Source of the DNA: JASHUC01 sp963849095 | GTDB lineage: Bacteria > Pseudomonadota > Gammaproteobacteria > Steroidobacterales > Steroidobacteraceae | Direction of reading: 5' to 3' | NCBI GenBank assembly: GCA_963849095.1 | Contig: CAWKGA010000005.1 | Coordinates: 62,001-126,000, forward strand | DNA length: 64,000 bases | In this document: positions 45,221-53,919 of the stretch, one piece after another | How the letters are laid out: the number at the start of each line of letters is the position of its first letter | Numbering within the stretch: the stretch's first letter is position 1 | Made by a program: the position numbers and the translations under genes | Notes under the pieces: generated by a model | What the model was told of the DNA's origin: nothing | Databases searched by the model: none | Seen by the model: only the letters and a program-made list of their open reading frames with translations

Positions 45221-46281
45221 GTGCGTCGTCGCTGCCGCTAGCGGCGCCGCCCCGCTCGGTGGCGGTCATGAGGCTCTCTGCGATCGGCGATATCTGCCAC
45301 ACGCTGCCCGTGGTCCGCACGCTACAGCGCGCGTGGCCGCAGGCCCGGTTCACGTGGATCATCGGCCGCGCGGAGGCCGCGCTCCTCGACGGCATCGAGG
45401 ACTTCGAGCTCATCGTGATGGACAAGCGCGCGGGCCTCGGCGGCGCGGCAGCGGTCCGCCGCGTCCTCGCCGCGCGCCGCTTCGATCTGCTGCTGCACAT
45501 GCAGTTCGCCTGGCGCGCGAGCATGATCGCGAGGCGCGTGCGAGCGCCGGTGAAACTCGGCTTCGACCGCGAGCGGGCGCTCGACCTGCAGTGGCTGTTC
45601 ACCACCCACCGCATCGAGCCGGCGGTGCGGGAGCACGTGATGGACGGCCTGTTCGGCTTCGCGCGCCGTCTCGGTGTGCAAGGCCGCGAGTACCGCTGGG
45701 ACATCCCGGTGCCTGCCGGCGCGCGCGAGCACGCGGCGCGGGTCATCCCCGAGGGCAGCCGGACCTTGATCGTGAGTCCGTGCTCGAGCCACCCGGTGCG
45801 CAACTGGCGGCCGGAGCACTACGCGCAGGTGGCCGACTACGCCGTCCGGCGCCTGGGACTGCGCGTGCTCCTCTGTGGCGGCCCCTCGGCCCTCGAGCAG
45901 CACACGGGCGCCGAGATCGAGCGGCTCATGCACGAGCCGTGTCTGAACCTGGTGGGGACCGACACGCTGATCGAGCTTTACGCCAAGCTTGCGCGCGCGG
46001 CAGCGCTGCTCACGCCGGACTCGGGCCCCGCGCACATGGCGACCGCAGCCGGCATTCCGGTGGTCGGGCTCTATGCCTCCACCAACGCCGCGCGCAGCGG
46101 GCCCTATTTCAGCCGCGAATGGTGCGTCGACCGCTTCGATGAGGCGGCTCGCAAGTACCTCGGCCGGAGCGCCGCCGAGCTGCCCTGGAGGACCAAGATC
46201 GAGCGACCGGGCGTGATGGATCTCATCCGGCCGGAGGATGTCATCGAGCGCCTGGCAGCGCTCGTGGCAGGCTTGCCGTAG
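45217..46281 (+). CDS. Glycosyltransferase family 9 (heptosyltransferase-like)
   Basis: 354 aa. It starts at TTG 45217 with a TTGA overlap; an internal GTG 45259 or ATG 45268 (MRLSAIGDICHTLP) may be the true start because GT9 proteins commonly begin with this motif. Two Rossmann domains: the N-terminal acceptor domain, and a C-terminal donor domain with PCSSHPVRNWRPEHYA and LTPDSGPAHMATAAGIPVVG, the latter being the conserved ADP-heptose binding segment. Heptosyltransferases act on lipid A-core, but this family also has other members. It is the last gene of the 41.5-46.3 kb envelope operon. Confidence 0.85.
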   Translation: MSASSLPLAAPPRSVAVMRLSAIGDICHTLPVVRTLQRAWPQARFTWIIGRAEAALLDGIEDFELIVMDKRAGLGGAAAVRRVLAARRFDLLLHMQFAWRASMIARRVRAPVKLGFDRERALDLQWLFTTHRIEPAVREHVMDGLFGFARRLGVQGREYRWDIPVPAGAREHAARVIPEGSRTLIVSPCSSHPVRNWRPEHYAQVADYAVRRLGLRVLLCGGPSALEQHTGAEIERLMHEPCLNLVGTDTLIELYAKLARAAALLTPDSGPAHMATAAGIPVVGLYASTNAARSGPYFSREWCVDRFDEAARKYLGRSAAELPWRTKIERPGVMDLIRPEDVIERLAALVAGLP

Positions 46282-46381
46282 GGCCCTCCGGGAGGGAAGC
46301 TATGCGGCGCCGGCCCGAACGAAACCCGGGCTGCGCGGTCGAAACCAGTGAAACTCGCAGCCGATTGCCGGGGGCCGAATC

Positions 46382-46798
46382 GTGGACTATCAAACCGCCG
46401 AAACCCAAGCCGCACAGCTCCAGACTCAAGCCAATCAAGTCGGCCAGGAGCTCAAGGACCTCGCCGAGAAGCTGCAGGCGAAGGTGACCGACCCCGCGAT
46501 CTCCCGCGACTTGATGCTCGATCTGCGCGAGGCGGTGCTCGCCATCCAGCAGCAGAACCAGTCCGCTCTCATGCTGATCCAGCAGATGGCGGAATACATT
46601 CACGTGCTGGAGAGCCATGTGAGCTCGATGCCGCAGCAGTCCTACCCCCAGCAGGCCTTCCAGACCCGCGGCTGGGCCTCGCAGCCGTACTACGGCCGCA
46701 GCGGCGGCTTCATGGGCAACGTCATGTCTGGCCTCGGCATGGGCGCGGGGTTCGGCCTGGCGAGCGACCTCGTCAGCAGCATTTTCAACGCCCTCTAA
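46382..46798 (+). CDS. Small soluble protein with helical N-terminus and Gly-rich C-terminus, unknown function
   Basis: 138 aa from GTG 46382. Residues 1-80 are strongly helical and Gln/Glu/Ala-rich with coiled-coil character. Residues 80-100 are Gln/Pro/Tyr-rich (SYPQQAFQTRGWASQPYYG), and the rest is glycine- and methionine-rich (GGFMGNVMSGLGMGAGFGLA) ending in a short amphipathic helix. No signal peptide and no known family recognised. Codon use resembles the neighbours, which favours a real gene. It stands alone between the GT9 gene and the PQQ dehydrogenase. Confidence 0.65.
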   Translation: MDYQTAETQAAQLQTQANQVGQELKDLAEKLQAKVTDPAISRDLMLDLREAVLAIQQQNQSALMLIQQMAEYIHVLESHVSSMPQQSYPQQAFQTRGWASQPYYGRSGGFMGNVMSGLGMGAGFGLASDLVSSIFNAL

Positions 46799-46913
46799 AC
46801 GCGCGCTCCGCCCGCAGCGGGCTCTTCGAGTGGCTACAATGACCGAAGCCCGCTAGCGGAGCGTTAGAGCCGCAGAGTGCGGGCCCGTCCACGTCGTTCA
46901 TGGGGGATTCGAA

Positions 46914-49103
46914 GTGATTCGTACTGAGGCTCTCAGGCTGAGCGTCTTATTGTCTTTCGCATTGGCGGGCTGCGGGCCTGGAGCGCCCCCGCCGACCCCG
47001 TCCCCGGCCCCAGCGCCGGCCCCGGCGCCGCCGCCTCCCACGGCCGAGACGCGGCCGGCCGATGTGACCGCCGCGCGGCTCACCGACGCCGCCTCCGAGC
47101 CGAGTCAATGGATGACCTACGGAGGCACCTACAGCGAGCAGCGCTACAGCCGCCTCACGCAGATCAACCGCGGCAACGTTCGTGAGCTCGGGCTCGCCTG
47201 GTACGCGGACTACGACACCAACCTGCAGCAGGAGGGCTCACCGCTCTACATCGATGGCGTGATCTACGTCTCCACGGCCTGGAGCAAGGTGTACGCGTTC
47301 GATGCCCACACCGGCAAGACGCTGTGGGAGTACGACCCGAAGACTCCCGGGCAATGGATCGTGAACGTGTGCTGCGGAATCGTGAACCGCGGCATCGCGG
47401 CCTGGGACGGCAAGATCTTCATCGGCACCCTCGACGGCCGGCTGGTCGCGATCGATGCCAAGACCGGTAGGCAAGCCTGGTCCGTCCAGACGATCGACCC
47501 GAGCAAGCATTACTCGATCACCGGCGCGCCCCGCGTGGCGAAGGGGATGGTGCTGATCGGCGAGTCCGGAGGGGAGTACGGCGTGCGCGGCTACCTGAGC
47601 GCCTACGACGCCGAGACCGGCAAGCTCGACTGGCGCTTCTACACCGTGCCCGGCAATCCTCGGGACGGCTTCGAGAACGATGCCATGAGACAGGCCGCCA
47701 AGACCTGGTCCGGCGACTGGTGGAAGCTCGGCGGCGGCGGCACGGTCTGGGACGCGATCGTCTACGATCCGGTGACCGACCTCGTCTACTTCGGAACGGG
47801 CAACGGCTCGCCGTGGAGCGCGCGATACCGCGATCCGACGGGCGCCGACAACCTGTATCTCGCCTCGATCATCGCGCTGAAGGCGGACACCGGGCAGTAC
47901 GTCTGGCACTACCAGGAGACCCCGGCCGACACCTGGGACTACGACGCGGTGAGCCCGATGATGGTCGTGGACCTGACGTTCGAGGGCAAGAGGCGCCACG
48001 TCATCCTTCAGCCCTCCAAGAACGGCATCTTCTACATGCTCGATGCCGCGACCGGCAAGCTCTTGCGGGCCGCGCCATTCACGGAGGTCAACTGGACCAC
48101 CGGCGTGGACATGGAGACGGGACGCCCGCGGGAGATCAAGTCCGCGCGCTACAGCAATGGCCATCCCTTCGACGGGCTGCCCGGAGCGCAAGGGGCGCAC
48201 GGCTGGCCCCCGAATGCCTACAGCCCGCAAACCGGGCTCATCTACGTCCCGACCCAGCATGCCTACTATCCCTGGGTCGCCGATCCGCATTACAAGCCGA
48301 GCCCGGTCGGCTACAACCTTGGCGTCGACTTCGGGGCGCAGTTCACCTACTACCGCGCCCATCCCAAGGCGCCGCAGGGATTTGTCGGCTACCTCCAGGC
48401 GATCGATCCGACGACCGGCAAGATCGTCTGGCGCAGCGAGACGAACCAGGGACCGACCGGCGGCGCGCTCGCGACGGCCGGCGGCCTGGTATTCCAGGGC
48501 AGCGGACGCGGGGATGAGTTCCGAGCCTATGACGCGAGCACCGGCAAGCCGCTCTGGAGCATGCAGGCGCAGACCGGTGTGCATACCGGTCCGATCACCT
48601 ACCAGCTCGACGGCAAGCAGTACGTCGCGGTGAGCGTCGGGGGCAACGCGCAAGGCGGATTCTATGCCCCGAACTACTCCCGCATGCTGGTCTTCACGCT
48701 GAACGGCACGGCGAAGCTGCCTCCGGTGCAGCCGTTCACGCAGCGGCCGCTCAATCCGCCGCCGGCCACGGCGCCCGCCAAGGTGGTCGATGCCGGCCGC
48801 GCCGCGTACTCCCACTACTGCGCCGCCTGTCATGGCGAGAATGGCCAGACCCGCGGCGCCTCCTTTCCGGACCTCACTCGCACGCCCATGCTTTACACGC
48901 AGGACGGGTTCGATCAGGTGGTGCTGAAAGGCGTGCTCTCGGACAAGGGCATGGCCTCCTTCGCCCAGGCGCTGAAGCCCGCGGATACGCGGGCCATCCG
49001 GGCCTTCATCATCGCGCGCGCCAACGAGGTGAAGAAAATGCCCCAGTTCGGGCTGGGGCCCGGGGCGGCGGAGCGCTTCAACGGCGGCCGCCGCCCCAAG
49101 TAG
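46914..49103 (+). CDS. Quinohemoprotein alcohol dehydrogenase (PQQ, methanol/ethanol type) with C-terminal cytochrome c
   Basis: 729 aa from GTG 46914 preceded by GGGGGA. N-terminal lipobox ALAGC (Cys20) and a Pro/Ala linker (about 24-43) indicate a lipid-anchored periplasmic enzyme. The PQQ propeller spans about 60-600, with the vicinal cysteine disulfide NVCCGIVNRG (Cys153/154) typical of true alcohol dehydrogenases and catalytic Asp342 in TWDYDAVSP. Asp344 two residues on is the extra acid that marks lanthanide-using members such as XoxF and PedH; calcium enzymes have another residue there. Heme c site CAACH at 636-640 makes it a type II quinohemoprotein. It is convergent with a TonB receptor gene 18 bp away. 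PQQ synthesis genes are not in the window. Confidence 0.9.
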   Translation: MIRTEALRLSVLLSFALAGCGPGAPPPTPSPAPAPAPAPPPPTAETRPADVTAARLTDAASEPSQWMTYGGTYSEQRYSRLTQINRGNVRELGLAWYADYDTNLQQEGSPLYIDGVIYVSTAWSKVYAFDAHTGKTLWEYDPKTPGQWIVNVCCGIVNRGIAAWDGKIFIGTLDGRLVAIDAKTGRQAWSVQTIDPSKHYSITGAPRVAKGMVLIGESGGEYGVRGYLSAYDAETGKLDWRFYTVPGNPRDGFENDAMRQAAKTWSGDWWKLGGGGTVWDAIVYDPVTDLVYFGTGNGSPWSARYRDPTGADNLYLASIIALKADTGQYVWHYQETPADTWDYDAVSPMMVVDLTFEGKRRHVILQPSKNGIFYMLDAATGKLLRAAPFTEVNWTTGVDMETGRPREIKSARYSNGHPFDGLPGAQGAHGWPPNAYSPQTGLIYVPTQHAYYPWVADPHYKPSPVGYNLGVDFGAQFTYYRAHPKAPQGFVGYLQAIDPTTGKIVWRSETNQGPTGGALATAGGLVFQGSGRGDEFRAYDASTGKPLWSMQAQTGVHTGPITYQLDGKQYVAVSVGGNAQGGFYAPNYSRMLVFTLNGTAKLPPVQPFTQRPLNPPPATAPAKVVDAGRAAYSHYCAACHGENGQTRGASFPDLTRTPMLYTQDGFDQVVLKGVLSDKGMASFAQALKPADTRAIRAFIIARANEVKKMPQFGLGPGAAERFNGGRRPK

Positions 49104-49121
49104 GGTCCCGAGCGGCGGGGC

Positions 49122-51683
49122 TCAGAAGGTCAACGTGCCCCGCACGTAGTAGTACCCGCCGTCGATCCCGAACGGCGAGAACATCGGATACTGGAACACC
49201 CCGAGCGTATCGCCGTAAGCGAAATTGTTGTAGTGGGCGAGCAGGGTGCTGTTGTACTTGTCCGGATAGCGATCGAACGCGTTGAGCGCTCCCGCGCTCA
49301 GCTTGAAGTGGCGCGTGAGCTGATAGCTCACATCGACGTTCGTGATCGGGGTGACGCCGATGTTCGACTCGAAGTACTCGAGGTTGTTCGTCGGGTTGTC
49401 ACCGTCGTCGTTCTCCCACTCGGATGTCGGGCCGTAGACCTGCTCCTCGAGATTGACCGCGAGCTTGCTCACCGTCCACAGCGCGCCGAAGTTCAGGACG
49501 TATCGCGGGCTCGCCTCGGAGAGATCCGAGAGCGCCGTGGCGTCATAGAGGGACAATCCAGCGAGCTCGCTCGGCGTCGGCGGCACCTTGGTGATCTCCG
49601 TCTGGTTGAACGTCGCTCCGACCGACCAGTTGACGTGGCCGAAGTCGTAGTCGGCCGGGAAGTTGAACACCAGGTCAGCCCCCTGCGTGCTGGTGTCGAT
49701 GCCGTTCGCGAAGACCGTGACACCGGTGTCGCCGGTCGCAACGACCGACGGATCGAGCTCATTGCCGTTCGCGGCGATGGCGGCATTGATGGCCGCAGCC
49801 GAGGGCTGCGCCACCCCGTTGATCGTCCCGTCGAGCTCGCCCGTCGAGACGATGCGGTTCGTGATGTTGATGTGGTAGAGGTCGAGCGTGCCGATCACGC
49901 CGGGCGTCGGACGCCAGACGAAGCCGAGGCTGAAGTTGACCGAGTGCTCGGGCTCGAGACCGTTGCCGAGGCCGATCAGCTTGCCGCCCGCTGAGTCGGG
50001 GGGCAGCTGCACGAAGGCACTCGTCGGCGTGACGTTCGTCGAGGAGTAATACTCCTCCGCGAGCGTCGGGGCCCGGAAGCCGCTGCTCACGGTCCCGCGG
50101 ACGGCGAACTCCGGCACGACGTCGTACCGCGCGGTGAGCTTGCCGACGGTCGCGCTGCCGAAATCGCTGTAATGCTCGAACCGGCCGGCGGCGTCGATCT
50201 GCAGCGCATCGATGGGCCTGGCGGCGAGATCGACATAGACGGCGTCGACGTGCCGATAGTGCGTCCCGGCGTCGGTCGGTGTGAAGCCGGGATAGGACTG
50301 GGCGCCGCCGTCGATATAGGAGATCGGGATGCCGGCTCCGATGCCGTAGCTCTCACGCCGGTACTCGTAGCCGTAGGCGACGTTGAGCGGACCTGCGAGA
50401 CCCACGTCGAAGTTGCGGTTCACATCGAGGTTCGTGGTCCACTGGGTCGTTTGCATGTAGCCGTCGTAGTAATCGAGCGGTGTCGGATCGCCGCTGCTGT
50501 TGTAGATGCCCGCGTTGGCGGAATTGAGCGTGTAGGCGTTGAACTGATCGCGGCCGTAGGTGCTGCTCAGGTCCCAGTTCCATGCGGCGATCAGGCCCTT
50601 CAAGCCGGCGGTCGCCGAGTAGTCAGCCTCCTTGCTCGCCTCCAGGGGGTCGAAGCCGAACGGGTACGGATACGTCGTCACGTCGTCCGAGTTGGTGTAG
50701 TTGAGCTTGCTCGGCAGCCGGTACTTCTGGAAGGACTGGGCGTCCTTGTCGCCGTAGGTCTCGAAGGTATAGAACTGCATGCCGTTGTCGAAATTGAACC
50801 CGGCGTTCAGCTCGAAGAGCTTCATGTCGGACTGGGCGTCTCCTTCCTCCGCGCCGAGGTAGGGATAGCCCGGCACCTCCGTCATGTTGGAATCCGGATA
50901 CGTGTCCAGGTTGGCGGGGTTGATGACGCGCTCGTCGATGGCGCTGCGATTGCTGTCGCCGCGGTCATTGACCTCTGCCGTGATATTGAAGAAGCTATTC
51001 TCGATGGGCTGGAAGCCGGCGTTCGCCGATACATCCCGGGTATTGCCGCCGCCGTCCATGTAGCCGCCGTCGGTGGCGCTGAGGCTGCCGCCCGTGTAGT
51101 TCTTCTTCAGGATGATGTTGATGACGCCCGCAATCGCATCGCTCCCGTACTGCGCGGCGGCGCCGTCCGTCAGCACCTCGATATGGTCGATCGCGTCGAT
51201 CGGAATGAAGCCCACGTCGACTCCGGCGCAGCCCTGGAACGGGCCTTGATCCACCTCGATGTTGGCCGTGGTGTGCCGCCGCTTGCCGTTGACGAGCACC
51301 AGCACATCGTTGCAGCTCAAGCCGCGCAGCTTCCACTGCAGGGTCTGGCCGGCCATGTCGTTGCCAAAGGCCTGCGCGGTGAAGGACGGCACGATCTGCG
51401 CGAGCGCGGCGAGGAGGTTGGGATTGCCGGCGACGGTTTTGATCGCTTCGGCGCTCAGAATCTGCACGGGCGCGGCGCTGTTCGCGGCCGTGACGCCGGA
51501 CTCGCGCGAGCCCGTCACGATGACCTCATCGAGAGTGTTGGCCGGTTCGGCCGTGCTCGACGTTCCAGTGCTCGCCTGGGTCGAAGGACCCGAATCCTCG
51601 CCGGCGGTCTGCGCGCAGACTGCCCCGGCGCCCAGCAGCAACAGGAGCGACCCCAAAGTCGCCTGGCATGATCGTGTATGCAT
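49122..51683 (-). CDS. TonB-dependent outer-membrane receptor
   Basis: 853 aa from ATG 51683, which gives a clean signal peptide (LGSLLLLLGAGAVCAQ); the frame is open about 20 codons further but that part is basic and Cys-rich. A TonB-box-like DEVIVTGSRE stands at about residues 50-60, then the plug domain (NLLAALAQIVPSFTAQAFGN, LRGLSCNDVLVLVNGKRRHT, GSDAIAGVINIIL). The remainder is a 22-strand-type barrel rich in aromatic residues and ending in LTF. It imports a large or scarce substrate with TonB energy. No regulator or transporter partner is adjacent, so substrate is unknown; proximity to a possibly lanthanide-dependent enzyme is only suggestive. Confidence 0.9.
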   Translation of the reverse strand: MHTRSCQATLGSLLLLLGAGAVCAQTAGEDSGPSTQASTGTSSTAEPANTLDEVIVTGSRESGVTAANSAAPVQILSAEAIKTVAGNPNLLAALAQIVPSFTAQAFGNDMAGQTLQWKLRGLSCNDVLVLVNGKRRHTTANIEVDQGPFQGCAGVDVGFIPIDAIDHIEVLTDGAAAQYGSDAIAGVINIILKKNYTGGSLSATDGGYMDGGGNTRDVSANAGFQPIENSFFNITAEVNDRGDSNRSAIDERVINPANLDTYPDSNMTEVPGYPYLGAEEGDAQSDMKLFELNAGFNFDNGMQFYTFETYGDKDAQSFQKYRLPSKLNYTNSDDVTTYPYPFGFDPLEASKEADYSATAGLKGLIAAWNWDLSSTYGRDQFNAYTLNSANAGIYNSSGDPTPLDYYDGYMQTTQWTTNLDVNRNFDVGLAGPLNVAYGYEYRRESYGIGAGIPISYIDGGAQSYPGFTPTDAGTHYRHVDAVYVDLAARPIDALQIDAAGRFEHYSDFGSATVGKLTARYDVVPEFAVRGTVSSGFRAPTLAEEYYSSTNVTPTSAFVQLPPDSAGGKLIGLGNGLEPEHSVNFSLGFVWRPTPGVIGTLDLYHINITNRIVSTGELDGTINGVAQPSAAAINAAIAANGNELDPSVVATGDTGVTVFANGIDTSTQGADLVFNFPADYDFGHVNWSVGATFNQTEITKVPPTPSELAGLSLYDATALSDLSEASPRYVLNFGALWTVSKLAVNLEEQVYGPTSEWENDDGDNPTNNLEYFESNIGVTPITNVDVSYQLTRHFKLSAGALNAFDRYPDKYNSTLLAHYNNFAYGDTLGVFQYPMFSPFGIDGGYYYVRGTLTF

Positions 51684-51886
51684 CGTTCGACGTCTCTCTC
51701 GCGTGGGTGAATCGTTTGTGCGCAAACCGCAACAGCACCGCCGCAACTGCGGCGACTTGGCTCCCGAGCGGTCCGGCGCCTTTGTGGTATTTCAGGTAAG
51801 ACGATGTATTTGTCAGTATATAACGAAGCGCGCACGCGTTGCCAGCGCCGGGCCCGTCGTGCCTAGCGCAAGGGCGGCCGCGCTTC

Positions 51887-51920
51887 GATCAGCCTCTGAC
51901 CTGGATCAGCCTCTGACCTG
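51887..51920. repeat. 17-bp tandem duplication over a stop codon
   Basis: GATCAGCCTCTGACCTG occurs twice in direct succession (51887-51903, 51904-51920). The second copy contains the TGA stop of the small membrane protein gene on the minus strand. Confidence 0.85.
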
Positions 51921-52124
51921 GCGCGTGTTGCTCCAGACCACCTGCCCGATGCCGACCAGGGCAAGGATCGCGCCGTAGAGGACCCAGCGTTTCTGGCCGA
52001 CCATGAAGCCCACGCGGAAGGCCAGGTCGAGCCCTTGCAGAATCCACACCACCCCCGCCGCGATCATGGCGAGGCCGATGAGACTACTCACACATCTCAT
52101 GATGCCGTTGAATGCGTAGCGCAC
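51906..52124 (-). CDS. Small two-helix membrane protein, unknown function
   Basis: 72 aa from GTG 52124, supported by AGGGGG five bases upstream; an ATG at 52100 lacks a ribosome-binding site. Two hydrophobic helices (about 13-30 and 44-62: SLIGLAMIAAGVVWILQG and RWVLYGAILALVGIGQVVW) are joined by GFMVGQKRW, a pattern seen in many unnamed small inner-membrane proteins. It is divergent from the carboxylesterase gene. The 17-bp duplication has copied its last codons. Confidence 0.65.
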   Translation of the reverse strand: MRYAFNGIMRCVSSLIGLAMIAAGVVWILQGLDLAFRVGFMVGQKRWVLYGAILALVGIGQVVWSNTRQVRG

Positions 52125-52239
52125 GTGACCCCCTGTTCTTTGTTTCGTTCCCGGTGCCGCGCGAGTATAGGCCGGCCCGCTCGGGGTATGTTGTAATAGA
52201 AGGGAGCATACCGATGTCCCGCAGTATTCAGGGGGCGGC

Positions 52240-53841
52240 GTGAAAAACTCATGGCTCGGCGCGGCGCTCGCGGCACTGGCGTTGCTATGCGGCAGACCCG
52301 CCGCTGCGCAGGTCAGCATGGTCACCGTGGCCGGCGGGCGCCTCGAGGGTGTGTCCGCCGGCGGCGTCGTCTCATTCAAAGGCATTCCCTTTGCGGCGCC
52401 GCCGGTCGGTGCGCTGCGCTGGCGAGCCCCTCAGCCCGTGAGGCCGTGGACGGGCATCAGGAAGGCCGACCGTTTCGGCCCGAGCTGCATGCAGGATCCG
52501 GGGCTCGTGAAAGTCTTCGGCGCGCCGCCGGGAATCAGCGAGGACTGTCTCTATCTCAATGTGTGGACGCCTGCCGCATCGGCGCACGAGCGGCTGCCGG
52601 TGATGGTGTGGATCTACGGCGGCGGATTCTTCGGCGGGATGACGAGCGTTCCGGCATACGACGGGACGCAGCTCGCGAGGCAGGGTGTCGTGCTCGTGAG
52701 CGTCTCGTATCGGCTCGGCGCCTTCGGCTTTCTCGCCGCTCCCGAGTTGAGCCGCGAGAACGGCGGACACTCGGGTAACTACGGACTGCTCGACATCATC
52801 GCCGGCCTCGAGTGGGTCAAGGCGAACATCGCCCGGTTTGGCGGCGATCCCTCGCGCGTGACGATCTTCGGCGAGTCCGCTGGCGGAGAGGCCGTGAGCA
52901 TGCTCGCCGCATCGCCTCTCGCGAAGGGGCTCTTTGAGCGCGGCATCTCGGAGAGCGGCGGCAGCCTCGCCCCGCCGCAGCTCGGCAGCGCAAGCGGCGA
53001 GAACGTCCGGCTGCTCGCTCAAGCCGAAGTCGCCGGCCAGCGCTTTCTCGCCCGGATCGGAGCCTCGGACATTGCAGCGACGCGCGCGCTGCCGGCCGAT
53101 GTGATCGAGAAGGGTCTCGGCTCTGCGGCGCGCGGTGGTTTCGGGCCGGTCTTTGACGGCCATGTGCTGCCCGGCGACGAGTACCAGCTGTATCGGGAGG
53201 GTCGGTTCAACGACACGCCCGTGCTCGTCGGCACGAACGCCGACGAAGGCAGAGCCTTCGCCGCCGCGGGAATGACGCCGGCGCGGTTCGAGGCTCAGAT
53301 CCACGCAGGATTTGGTCAGGACGCTCGCGCCGTTCTTGCGGCCTATCCGCACGCGACGGATGCCCAGGCCGAAGAGGCCGCGAGGGACGTCGCCCGCGAT
53401 TCGACGTTCGCGTGGGGTACGTGGGCCTGGGCGCTCCTGCAGTCGGAGAAGGGCAAGAGCAAGGCCTACCTGTATTACTTCGACCGTCACTCGCCACAGG
53501 CGCCGCTCGGACCGAGCCACGGTGCCGAGATCGGCTACGTGTTTGGTAACCTCGGCGGTCCCGGCGGTGGACCCGCCGGACTGCGGGGTCCGCCGGGACC
53601 TGAGGATATCGGGCTAGCGCAGCTGATCGAGAACTACTGGGTGAACTTTGCGAAGACGGGCAACCCGAACGGGCCCGGACTGCCCGTGTGGCCGGCGTTC
53701 ACCGTATCGTCCGAGAAAGCCATGTTCCTGGATGAGCACGCGAGCGCGCGCCCGGTGCCGAACATGCGGCAGCTGCGCACGCTCGACGGCTATTTCGCTC
53801 TGCGCCGCAAAGAATCGAGGGGCCTGGGCGCCGAACCGTGA
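52240..53841 (+). CDS. Type B carboxylesterase, secreted
   Basis: 533 aa from GTG 52240 with signal peptide (LGAALAALALLCGRPAAAQ). Alpha/beta hydrolase of the cholinesterase-like class: FKGIPFAAPPVGALRW, EDCLYLNVWTP, oxyanion-hole IYGGGFFGG, nucleophile Ser213 in GESAGGEAVS, and later SHGAEIGYVFGN with the likely catalytic His. It hydrolyses esters in the periplasm. A close paralogue follows at 57.8 kb, separated by the LemA/TPM and hipBA genes. Physiological ester is unknown. Confidence 0.9.
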   Translation: MKNSWLGAALAALALLCGRPAAAQVSMVTVAGGRLEGVSAGGVVSFKGIPFAAPPVGALRWRAPQPVRPWTGIRKADRFGPSCMQDPGLVKVFGAPPGISEDCLYLNVWTPAASAHERLPVMVWIYGGGFFGGMTSVPAYDGTQLARQGVVLVSVSYRLGAFGFLAAPELSRENGGHSGNYGLLDIIAGLEWVKANIARFGGDPSRVTIFGESAGGEAVSMLAASPLAKGLFERGISESGGSLAPPQLGSASGENVRLLAQAEVAGQRFLARIGASDIAATRALPADVIEKGLGSAARGGFGPVFDGHVLPGDEYQLYREGRFNDTPVLVGTNADEGRAFAAAGMTPARFEAQIHAGFGQDARAVLAAYPHATDAQAEEAARDVARDSTFAWGTWAWALLQSEKGKSKAYLYYFDRHSPQAPLGPSHGAEIGYVFGNLGGPGGGPAGLRGPPGPEDIGLAQLIENYWVNFAKTGNPNGPGLPVWPAFTVSSEKAMFLDEHASARPVPNMRQLRTLDGYFALRRKESRGLGAEP

Positions 53842-53919
53842 CCGCGCCGTGGCGAGCTGGGCACCTCCGCGGAAATCGTGCACAATCACCGCGGAGCGAG
53901 ACACTGCCTGGAGAAACCG

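Noticed and set aside
47238..48833. 531-codon open frame opposite the PQQ dehydrogenase
   Set aside because: Antisense to an obvious enzyme gene, composition biased, no domain.
49104..49121. Terminator between the convergent PQQ and TonB genes
   Set aside because: Only a 4-bp GC stem, no T run.
50172..51671. 499-codon open frame opposite the TonB receptor
   Set aside because: Val/Arg/Ala-rich antisense shadow without motif or ribosome-binding site.
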